This document shows, piece after piece, positions 6,571 to 13,905 of a stretch of 20,149 nucleotides of DNA. A program made the position numbers and the translations under genes. The notes beneath the pieces were generated by a model that saw only the letters and a list, made by a program, of their open reading frames with translations, was not told where the DNA came from and did no database searches. Source of the stretch: UCB3 sp964415605 (GTDB lineage Bacteria > Chloroflexota > Anaerolineae > Epilineales > Epilineaceae); the NCBI GenBank assembly GCA_964415605.1, contig CAYQBA010000082.1, positions 1 to 20,149 on the forward strand, read 5' to 3'. Positions within the stretch are counted from its first letter, which is position 1; each line of letters begins with the position of its first letter.

Positions 6571-8436
6571 CTACCGCCGCGGCCGCCCCGCGAACTGCAG
6601 CGCCCACAGCTTGCGGTACAGCCCGCCCCGCTCGATCAGCTCAGCGTGGCGGCCGACCTCGACGATGCGGCCCGCGTCCATCACGTAGATCCGGTCCGCG
6701 TCCTGCACGGTCGACAACCGGTGCGCCACCACGATGGTGGTCCGGCCGCGCATGACGGCCCGGGTGGCGGCCTGCAGGGCCAGCTCGGTCTCGGTGTCGA
6801 TGCTCGCCGTCGCCTCGTCGAGGACGAGGATCTCGGGGTCGTACGCCAGCGCCCGCGCGAAGGAGATCAGCTGCCGCTGGCCGGCCGAGAGCGAGAGCCC
6901 GCGCTCCACCACCGGCTCGTCGTAGCCGCCCGGCAGGCGCTTGACGAACTGGTCGGCGCCCACGATGCCGGCCGCGCGCTCGATCTGTCGCCGCGAGAGC
7001 GTCGGCTCCCACAGGCTGATGTTGTCGGCCACGTCGCCGGCGAACAGGAACACGTCCTGGAGCACCACCCCGACGCACCGCCGCAGGTCGCGTTGCCGCC
7101 AGCGGCGGACGTCGACGCCATGCACGCGCACCGCCCCGCGCTGGACGTCGTAGAAGCGCGGCAGGAGGCTCATGATGGTGCTCTTGCCGGCGCCGGTATG
7201 CCCCACGAAGGCGACCGTCTCGCCGGGCCGGACCTCGAAGCTCACGCCGCGCAGCACCCATTCGTCCGGCGCGTAGGCGAACCACACGTCCTCGAACGCG
7301 ACGGCCGGCGCGGCGGCGGCAGCCGTGCCCCGCGCGGCGCCGTCGCCGGCGACCGCCACCCGCGCCGGCGGCGCGATCGGGTCGTCGGGATCGCGAACCT
7401 CGGGCTCGGTGGCCATGAGGCGGCTGATGCGCTCGGCCGACGCGAGCGCGCTCTGCATGATGTTGTACTTCTCGGCCAACGCGCTCACCGGCTCGTACAG
7501 CCGGCGCACATAGGCGGTGAAAGCGTAGAGCGTGCCCAGGGTGATGGCCCCGGTGAGCGCCTGCCCGCCGCCGTACCACACCACCGCGGCCAGGGCCACC
7601 GTGGTCAGGAGGTCGAGAACCGGGCTGAACACGGCAAAGACGCGGATGAGGTGCCGCGCCGCGGCGTAGAAGCCGTCGTTGATCGCGGCGAAGGCCGCGG
7701 AATCGGCCGCCTGGCGGCCGTAGAGCTGCACGACCCGCATGCCGCTGAACTGCTCGGCCAGCTTGGCGTTGATCCGCGCCAAGAGGACGCGCATGTCGCG
7801 CCACGCGGCCCGCGACCGGGTTCGGAAGACGATCGCCATCGCGACCACCACCGGCAGGAAGGCGAACGACAGGCCGGCCAGCCGCCAGTCCAGCCGGAGG
7901 AGCATGATCACCGCGCCGGACATGAAGAACACGTCGCGGAACAGGTTGACCAGGACGCTGGTGTACATCTCGTTCAGCGCCTCGACGTCGTTGGTCACCC
8001 GCGTGACCGTGCGCCCGGTGGGGTTGCGGTCGAAGAACGACAGGCTGAGGGTCTGGAGGTGCGCGAAGATGTCCTCGCGCACGCGCATGATGATCCGCTG
8101 GCCGGTCAGGCGCAGCCAGTACGTCTGGGCGTACATGACCGCGGCGGTGGCCGTCACCAGGGCGGCGTAAGCCGCGACGTACGGCCAGAGCGGCGCGGCG
8201 ATGCCCGCCCCGCGCGACGCCGTCGCGGCCGCGCCTGGGGCTTGGATGACCGTGTCGATGGCCTGCTTGATGATCCACGGCTGCGCCAGCTGAAGCCCCG
8301 CCAGGACGAACAGCAGCGCGACGCAGCCGGCCAGGGCCCGGGCCTGGGGCCGGGCGTAGGCCAGCATCCACCGGATCAGGACGCGGTCGTACGCGCCTTC
8401 CGGTCGATCATCCTCGAGCCAGGCATCGGCGGACAT
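6571..8436 (-). CDS. ABC exporter half-transporter (fused membrane and ATPase domains)
   Basis: This is a type IV ABC exporter that uses ATP to move lipids, drugs or peptides out across the membrane; the substrate cannot be told. It has 621 residues. The six-helix membrane domain (about 20-330) contains the exporter motif SFFDRNPTGRTVTRVTND (133-150). A variable Ala-rich linker (about 345-380) leads to the ATPase domain with Walker A GHTGAGKST (412-420), Q-loop Gln460, signature LSAGQ (516-520), Walker B ILVLDE (536-541) and switch His572. All catalytic residues are intact. Only one half-transporter is visible, so it acts as a homodimer or with a partner elsewhere. A TACAAT box sits only nine bases before the ATG and no Shine-Dalgarno sequence is seen, which suggests a leaderless mRNA. 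Confidence 0.93.
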   Translation of the reverse strand: MSADAWLEDDRPEGAYDRVLIRWMLAYARPQARALAGCVALLFVLAGLQLAQPWIIKQAIDTVIQAPGAAATASRGAGIAAPLWPYVAAYAALVTATAAVMYAQTYWLRLTGQRIIMRVREDIFAHLQTLSLSFFDRNPTGRTVTRVTNDVEALNEMYTSVLVNLFRDVFFMSGAVIMLLRLDWRLAGLSFAFLPVVVAMAIVFRTRSRAAWRDMRVLLARINAKLAEQFSGMRVVQLYGRQAADSAAFAAINDGFYAAARHLIRVFAVFSPVLDLLTTVALAAVVWYGGGQALTGAITLGTLYAFTAYVRRLYEPVSALAEKYNIMQSALASAERISRLMATEPEVRDPDDPIAPPARVAVAGDGAARGTAAAAAPAVAFEDVWFAYAPDEWVLRGVSFEVRPGETVAFVGHTGAGKSTIMSLLPRFYDVQRGAVRVHGVDVRRWRQRDLRRCVGVVLQDVFLFAGDVADNISLWEPTLSRRQIERAAGIVGADQFVKRLPGGYDEPVVERGLSLSAGQRQLISFARALAYDPEILVLDEATASIDTETELALQAATRAVMRGRTTIVVAHRLSTVQDADRIYVMDAGRIVEVGRHAELIERGGLYRKLWALQFAGRPRR

Positions 8437-8445
8437 GGCGGGTCA

Positions 8446-8451
8446 ATTGTA
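8446..8451 (-). promoter_or_regulatory. -10 box immediately before the ABC gene (leaderless promoter)
   Basis: TACAAT on the minus strand is nine bases from the ATG at 8436, so transcription would start within a few bases of the start codon. No purine-rich ribosome binding site lies between them and no clear -35 is seen. Confidence 0.4.
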
Positions 8452-8482
8452 GCCGCCGCCCGCGTCGACCCGCACGCCGCGA

Positions 8483-11400
8483 TCACGGCGGGCTCACGCG
8501 CCGCCCCCAGAACGCCTCGGCCGGGCATGGGATCACGCCGGCGATGTCGCGGTAGATGTCCGCCAACGCGTCGGCCGTGGCCGCCCGGAAGAAGTACGCC
8601 GGGCGGCTCGCCATCGCCGCCAGCGCCTCCAAGTCGAGATCGTCGCCGAGCCCGACGGTGAACACGAGGATGCCGTCCGCCTTGGCCAGCCGCGCGGCGT
8701 CCACCGCCGCCTCGACCGGCACGGGGTTCGCCCGGCCGTCGGTCAAGAGGATGATCACGGCGACGCCCGGCAGGCGCCGCGGGCCGACCAGCTCGGCGTG
8801 GGCCGTGGCGAGCCCGAGGTCGAGCCGGGTCCATGGCGCCACCTGGATCGCCTCGAGCGCCCGATCCAGGTCGGCGCGCGCCTCGGTCAGCGGCTGGTCG
8901 AGCGCGGCCGCGCCGTTGAAGCTGACGATCGCCGCCCGATCGCCCGCGCCGAGCCTGAGCTGGCCCAGGAACACCCGCGCCGCGTCCCGCGCCGCGTCCA
9001 GCTTCGTCCGCCCGGCGCCGGCCGGCTCGAGCATGCTCGTCGACGCGTCGAGCACCAGGGCCACGTCCGCCCGCCGCTGAGTCGGCTGGCACGCCTCGCG
9101 CAGCGCGATCGGAAGGTACGCCGGCCGGAGGACCACGGCGGTCGGGGTCGCGGTCGGCGTCGGAGCGACGGTCGGGGCTGGCGTCGGCGTCTCCGTCGGT
9201 TCGGGCGTCGCGGTGGCCGTGGCGGTCGGCGTCGCGGTCGGTGCGACGACCTCGACCTGGGGGACCGGGAAGTCGATGTGGCCCGGCCGGCCCCAGCCGT
9301 CGACGAAGTCGGCCGCGGCCCGCACGTTCGTCGGCCACCGGCCAACCTGCCGCGGCTCGACCACCAGCGTGAACGGCGCGGCGACGTAGGGCAGGCGGTC
9401 GATCGTCCACGTCACGTCCGCGCCGGACGGGGCGCCGGGCGCCGACACGGACCCCGGCACGAGGCGCATGTTGGCCGGCAGCGTGTCGGTCACCGCGAGG
9501 TCGGTGGCCAGCACGTCGGGCACCCGGTAGCGCACCATCCGGTGCTGCGCCTGCGCGAAGTCGAAGACGACATCCGCGTCGCTGCTGGCCAGCGGCTGGG
9601 CGTCGGCGTTGTAAAGCCGCGAACCGCCCGCCGGGATGCGGTCCGGCAAGATCCGGAAGCGGCGCCAGCCCGTGCGGTTGCCGTCGAACACGACGACCTG
9701 CGTGCCGGCGGCGCGGATGGCGGCCGCGGTCGTCTCGGCGGGCGCATAGCCCCGGCACAGAAAGTCGACGTACTCGAACGTGCGGTTGCAGTACTGGGGC
9801 TGGTAGAGCAGCATCACCCGGCGGCGCTCGCCGCCGGCCTCGAGCTGTTGCTGCGCCGTCTGCATGGCCCGGTCGAGGCGCGGCACGACCTGGCAGTACA
9901 CCGGCCCGTTGCCCCATGCCTGGCACCCACCCGGCCACCGGCGCGTCAGCTTCTGGATGGCGGCGAGGACCGCGGCGGGGTCGCCGGTCAACGGCTGCTC
10001 GACCACGTTGTCGCCGAAGTACGCGACGACGCCGACGCGATGCTTGCGGTAGTCGATGCGCGCGACCAGCCGGCGCAGCTCGCGGATGATCGGCGCCGCG
10101 GGGTCGTCGGGCGCGCCGCCGAACGTCGGGGGATGATAGAGCAGCACGAGCACGATGTCGCTCGGGGCCTCGCCGATGCCGCACGCGCCGCGCAGCGTCA
10201 GCCTGAGGGTGGTCGCCTCGCCGAGGACGATTCGCGTGGGGTCCGCGACCTTGTCGCCCGCGACGACGCACGTGGCGTCGTCCGGCACCGGCAGCACGTC
10301 GCCCCCGGGCGGCGCCGGCGCGAACACCGACACCAGGCTCGACAAGGCATCCGCCACGTAGACGCGCCCGTCGGCGTCGACGGCGAGCGCGGTGAGCGTC
10401 AGCGGGTCGGACGTCGCGGTCGGGCGGCCGTCGAAGCGGGCGGTGACCGTGCCGTCTGGGGCGTAGCGCTCGACGTAGCCCGCCTCGCGCAGGCCGAAGA
10501 GCACGCCGTTCGGGCCGCCGGCGATCTGGCGGACGTCCGGCGCGACCGGGATGCGGGCGAGCGGCCGGCCGTCGGCCGCGAAGGCCTCCGCCACATCCGC
10601 GTAGTCGTTCAGGGCGTACACGTTCCCGTCCGGCCCGACGCTGAGGTCGACGTACGGGTTGACCGTGAACGTCGTCGTCGCGTCGTCGGGCAACTCCCAC
10701 CACGCCGTCCGCCGCGTACCGTCGGCCGGCACGACCGCGATCCGAGCATGGTCGACGCGCCGGCTCGGCATCCGCTCGAACCCGAGCGCCAGCACCTGGC
10801 CGCTGGCCGGGTTGAAGGCCACGTCGATGACGGCGAGACTGTCTGTGGCGGCCTGGCGGAGCAGCGCGCGCTCGGGCGACATGGTGCCGAACGGGTTGGT
10901 CCACACCGGCTCGAGCACGTCGACGACCTCGTTGAACTCGCGGATCTTGACGTTGCGGAAGCACCCGATGCCGTGTTCGTCCTCGACCCACGTGGCGCCG
11001 CCGCCCCCGCGGGCCGGGCCGGGGGTGGGCGACGGTTGGGCCAGCGGCGTGGCGGTCGGGTCGCCGGCGTTGCGGCTCAGGCGCTCCTTCCGGTAATACC
11101 CGAAGATCTCGCCGGTCGTCTCGGCGCTCTCCGCGCGCTCGACGCGGTAGCGCTCGGTGGTCCCGGCGCCCTGGCGCGTGGTGAGCGCCACCGTGCCCCG
11201 GTCGGCACCGTCCGGGGCGAAGTATCGGCTGAAGCGCGTCCGGTCCTGCACGAAGACGGCGCCCGCGACCGGCGCGCTGACGACGAACGGCGACACGAGG
11301 CCGCTGTCGACGCGCGAGCCGCGGCTGGAGAGCGCGATCGCGTCGACAGCGGCGAGGTTGCCGTCGCGGAAGCGGACGACGGCCGGGGTGGTCGGCAGGC

Positions 11401-12499
11401 GCGTGTCCTTGCCGCGCCGGGCCGAGTAGCACGGCCCTTCGTTGGGATCGTATGTGGCCACGGCCACGAACTGCCCGGTGTCCGGGCGCAGCCGGGGCAA
11501 GCGCACGCTCTGCTTGCAGATCGTGCCGTCGGCCATCGTGCTGGCGATGGCATACGTGTGCCCGTCGGGCGTCAGGCGGCAGGCGCCGCGGCCGTCGCCC
11601 ACCCACACGTCGTCGTCGCCCAACGCCTGGACCACGGTGGCGCGGCATTGCAGGTAGGGCGGGCCCATGTCCGGCGGGCTGTAGCGCGGGTGGTTGAGGG
11701 CGTAGCTCGTCCGCAGCGCCGCGCGGTCGACGCCGACGTCGAACACTTGCACGCGCAACGTGTTCTGATCGCCCACCGCCAGGATGCGGCCATCGGGGCT
11801 CACGCCGATGTCGCTGAAGAGCGTGAACTGCCCGTCGCCGGTCCCCAACCCCCCGAAGGCGAACAGGCGGGCGCCGGCGCGGTCGAAGACCTGGATGCGG
11901 TTGTGCTCGCGGTCCGCCACGTACACCCGGCCGTCGCTCGCGGCCGCGATGGCGGCGCCGTCGATGCCGGCCCAATCGCTCACATAGCCGCCGTCGAGGT
12001 CGTACGCCACCACCCGCTTGCCGGCGGTGTCGAGCACGTACACCCGGCCGTCGGCATGGGACACCGCCAGCTTGCCGGCCGCGCCGAGCCGGGCGTGCTC
12101 CGGACCGGTGGCGCCGAACGGCGGCAGGTACTGCCCGCCGGGCAGGACGACATGCACGCCGCCCGCGCCGGCGTCGCTGACGTAAACGCGGTCGTCGGGG
12201 CCGACGTCGAGGCCGACGGGATCGCGCAGCACGCCGGACGCGTCGGCGGCACGGTNNNNNNNNNNNNNNNNNNNNNNNNNNNNNNCGCGGCCCCGGCCCG
12301 CCCCGGGGTCGTGCCGCGCGTCGGGCCCGCGCGCCCCCGCCGGCGCCTGGGCGACCGCGGGTGCCGGCGCGGCCAGGGGGCCTGCCGACGCGATGACCGC
12401 CAGCGCGGCGGCGGCGGCGGTGATGACGGCGCCGGCGCGGGTGCGCGCGGGCGCCGCTGGATCGGTTGGAGATCCGGCCTGCCGAACCCGCTGTCCCAT
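8483..12499 (-). CDS. Giant secreted propeller and von Willebrand A domain protein (interrupted by assembly gap)
   Basis: This is a secreted or surface protein of about 1338 residues. The function is unknown; recognition or adhesion is plausible. It has an N-terminal signal-like hydrophobic stretch (about 22-50) and an NHL-like beta-propeller region (about 83-750, with repeats such as RVYVSDAG and RVYVADRE). A degenerate VWA-like domain (about 780-985) has YHPPT where the metal-binding DxSxS should be. A DUF11-like beta domain (about 990-1080) and a Thr/Pro-rich linker (1087-1120) follow. The C-terminal VWA domain has an intact metal site: DASTS at 1151-1155, Thr1224 and Asp1254. The start at 12499 is chosen over upstream ATGs because GGAGGG lies 6 bases before it and the signal sequence follows. 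Thirty Ns fall near residues 72-82, so the true length and the frame across the gap are not proven. Confidence 0.82.
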   Translation of the reverse strand: MGQRVRQAGSPTDPAAPARTRAGAVITAAAAALAVIASAGPLAAPAPAVAQAPAGARGPDARHDPGAGRGRXXXXXXXXXXXRAADASGVLRDPVGLDVGPDDRVYVSDAGAGGVHVVLPGGQYLPPFGATGPEHARLGAAGKLAVSHADGRVYVLDTAGKRVVAYDLDGGYVSDWAGIDGAAIAAASDGRVYVADREHNRIQVFDRAGARLFAFGGLGTGDGQFTLFSDIGVSPDGRILAVGDQNTLRVQVFDVGVDRAALRTSYALNHPRYSPPDMGPPYLQCRATVVQALGDDDVWVGDGRGACRLTPDGHTYAIASTMADGTICKQSVRLPRLRPDTGQFVAVATYDPNEGPCYSARRGKDTRLPTTPAVVRFRDGNLAAVDAIALSSRGSRVDSGLVSPFVVSAPVAGAVFVQDRTRFSRYFAPDGADRGTVALTTRQGAGTTERYRVERAESAETTGEIFGYYRKERLSRNAGDPTATPLAQPSPTPGPARGGGGATWVEDEHGIGCFRNVKIREFNEVVDVLEPVWTNPFGTMSPERALLRQAATDSLAVIDVAFNPASGQVLALGFERMPSRRVDHARIAVVPADGTRRTAWWELPDDATTTFTVNPYVDLSVGPDGNVYALNDYADVAEAFAADGRPLARIPVAPDVRQIAGGPNGVLFGLREAGYVERYAPDGTVTARFDGRPTATSDPLTLTALAVDADGRVYVADALSSLVSVFAPAPPGGDVLPVPDDATCVVAGDKVADPTRIVLGEATTLRLTLRGACGIGEAPSDIVLVLLYHPPTFGGAPDDPAAPIIRELRRLVARIDYRKHRVGVVAYFGDNVVEQPLTGDPAAVLAAIQKLTRRWPGGCQAWGNGPVYCQVVPRLDRAMQTAQQQLEAGGERRRVMLLYQPQYCNRTFEYVDFLCRGYAPAETTAAAIRAAGTQVVVFDGNRTGWRRFRILPDRIPAGGSRLYNADAQPLASSDADVVFDFAQAQHRMVRYRVPDVLATDLAVTDTLPANMRLVPGSVSAPGAPSGADVTWTIDRLPYVAAPFTLVVEPRQVGRWPTNVRAAADFVDGWGRPGHIDFPVPQVEVVAPTATPTATATATPEPTETPTPAPTVAPTPTATPTAVVLRPAYLPIALREACQPTQRRADVALVLDASTSMLEPAGAGRTKLDAARDAARVFLGQLRLGAGDRAAIVSFNGAAALDQPLTEARADLDRALEAIQVAPWTRLDLGLATAHAELVGPRRLPGVAVIILLTDGRANPVPVEAAVDAARLAKADGILVFTVGLGDDLDLEALAAMASRPAYFFRAATADALADIYRDIAGVIPCPAEAFWGRRVSPP
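9140..9241 (-). repeat. Thr/Pro/Ala low-complexity linker repeat
   Basis: This is a degenerate short repeat that encodes runs of PTAT/PTPT-type residues (1087-1120 of the giant VWA protein). It separates the beta-rich part from the last VWA domain. Linkers of this kind are common in secreted proteins of Chloroflexota and are likely flexible and perhaps glycosylated. Confidence 0.8.
12256..12285. other. Assembly gap (30 Ns)
   Basis: A run of 30 unknown bases lies inside the N-terminal part of the giant propeller/VWA gene. The number is likely a placeholder, so the true sequence and length between residue 71 and the first propeller blade are unknown. Confidence 0.99.
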
Positions 12500-12850
12500 G
12501 GATGCCCTCCAGGCTGTGTGGCTTGGTCGCCCATCGGATCGCCCGCCGCTTCGCCGGCCGCGATCCGCCACGAGTATGCCCCGGCGGGCCGTCGTTGCAA
12601 GCCGCGCGCGATCGGCCTGTCATCTCGGCCGCGGATCCGATGGGAGCTCCACGACCCACGACGAACGAATCGGAGGGCCGACTCTGACACGCGCGGCGCG
12701 GCGAGAGTGTGACCGTCGCGAGATTAAACACTTCGATAACACTTTCTGCAGCCGGCATTCATTCAGGCGCGGTATGCTTTGCGCGTCGTACAAGACCGGG
12801 CGGGATCGCCCCCCCGCACCATTCGCACGAAAGCGAGGCTGAACGTGACC
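12500..12850. other. Divergent intergenic region
   Basis: These 351 bases separate the giant VWA gene (minus) from the helical-repeat gene (plus). No gene is supported. The left half carries the candidate VWA-gene promoter. A local AT-rich island at about 12721-12748 and a TATGCT element at 12773-12778 could belong to a promoter of the plus-strand gene, but no good -35 accompanies it. Confidence 0.5.
12573..12600 (-). promoter_or_regulatory. Candidate promoter of the giant VWA gene
   Basis: On the minus strand, TTGCAA (12595-12600) and CATACT (12573-12578) are separated by 16 bases. This would place the transcript start near 12566 and give a leader of about 66 bases. Both boxes are close to consensus for a GC-rich genome, but there is no independent support. 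Confidence 0.4.
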
Positions 12851-13573
12851 ATGAATCGCAAGCTGGCGCTCACCCTGTCGGGGGTCGCCCTGGCGCTGAC
12901 CGCCACCGTCGCCGTCGCCGGCGTCGCCTCCGCCCACGGTCCCTGGGGCGGGCGTGGCGGCTGGGGGCTGGGCAGCGCCGACCGCGACGCCGATCTGGCC
13001 CAGGCGCTCGGCATCCCCGCCGACAAGCTTACCGAAGCCCAGGACAAGCTCCACGCCGAGAAGCTGGCGGCGGCCGTCAAGGCCGGCCGGTTGACGCAGG
13101 AACAGGCTGATCTGATGCAGGCAGGCCGCAAGCTCGCGCGCAGCATCGACCGCGACGCCATCATGGCCGAGGCGCTCGGCGTGACGACCGCGGATCTCGA
13201 GTCGGCGCGGGAAGAGGGCACGCCGATGGCGGACCTGCTGGACGACAGCGGGCTCACGCGCGCCGAGCTGAGCGAAAAGGTTCAGGCGGCGTACGACAAG
13301 GCCGTGGCGGACGCCGTCGCCAAGGGCGTCATCTCGCAGGCGCAGGCCGACACCCTCAAGGACGGCGGGGGCATGGGCTGCGGCGGCTTCGGCGGCATCG
13401 GCATGGGCCGCGGCCACGGCGGCTTCGGCCGCGCGATGATGGGCCGCGGCGGCTTCGGCGGCCGGTGGTTCGGCCGCGGGACCATGCCGGACGCACCCGG
13501 CGGCGCCGCGCCGAGCACGGACGGCGCGCGGTTCGCGCCGCGGGCCCCGGTGAGCGGCGGGACCGATCTCTGA
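12851..13573 (+). CDS. Secreted helical-repeat protein with Gly-rich tail, function unknown
   Basis: I do not recognise a named function. The 240-residue protein has a signal peptide (basic MNRK, hydrophobic 5-25, cleavage likely after Ala-x-Ala at about 26-28). It then has two copies of an alpha-helical module (about 47-93 and 104-172). Both contain an ALGI/ALGV start and a 'G-x-(I/L)-(T/S)-Q-x-Q-A-D' end, as in secreted proteins common in Actinobacteria and Chloroflexota. The tail (173-210) is rich in Gly, Met, Arg and Phe, with one Cys. Metal or envelope-stress binding would be a guess. The start at 12851 is chosen because it opens the signal peptide; GTG at 12845 in the same frame is an alternative. 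A strong hairpin terminator follows. Confidence 0.8.
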   Translation: MNRKLALTLSGVALALTATVAVAGVASAHGPWGGRGGWGLGSADRDADLAQALGIPADKLTEAQDKLHAEKLAAAVKAGRLTQEQADLMQAGRKLARSIDRDAIMAEALGVTTADLESAREEGTPMADLLDDSGLTRAELSEKVQAAYDKAVADAVAKGVISQAQADTLKDGGGMGCGGFGGIGMGRGHGGFGRAMMGRGGFGGRWFGRGTMPDAPGGAAPSTDGARFAPRAPVSGGTDL

Positions 13574-13905
13574 AAGCCAGGGCGGCGATGGGGCGGCCCG
13601 GCATCCGGGCCCGCTCCTTCGGCGCAACCTTCCGTGATGGGTGTGACGGGGGCGGCCTTCGGGGCCGCCCCCGTGCGTTGGCCGGGGCCTGATCGCGATC
13701 GGCGAGATCCGATTCCGGGATCCGGTCGTCCGCGATGCGCGCTCGTCCGCGCGTACAATCAATCGTTTCCCGCCATCCGTTGTTAATGGCAGTGGGAGCT
13801 GTCGCCGGTGCGACGGGGAGCCCTTGCGCTCCGCGGCGTGTCGCGTCGGCGACCACGCGCGACCGCCCCGTTCGACGTTCTGCCCGACGAAGGAGAGACC
13901 ACGCC
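13574..13905. other. Intergenic region with terminator and leader of the CotH-like gene
   Basis: No gene is supported in these 332 bases. Besides the terminator at 13646-13674, it holds a perfect palindrome GATCGCGATC (13691-13700) and a TACAAT -10-like element (13754-13759) without a clear -35. A nine-pair bulged hairpin lies in the leader of the next gene (GCGTGTCGC at 13836-13844 with GCGACCACGC at 13849-13858). Confidence 0.4.
13646..13674 (+). terminator. Strong GC hairpin terminator after the helical-repeat gene
   Basis: A perfect 12-pair stem (ACGGGGGCGGCC at 13646-13657 with GGCCGCCCCCGT at 13663-13674) closes a TTCGG loop, 72 bases after the stop codon. No T-tract follows, as is frequent in GC-rich genomes. 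Confidence 0.65.

Noticed and set aside
9140..9241. CRISPR-like or tandem DNA repeat
   Set aside because: The repeats are short, degenerate and coding (Thr/Pro linker), without regular unique spacers.
8798..12712. A 1304-codon open frame on the plus strand opposite the giant VWA gene
   Set aside because: It is rich in Arg, Gly, His and Val with no domain and is a GC-driven shadow of the minus-strand gene, which has a signal peptide, ribosome binding site and VWA motifs.
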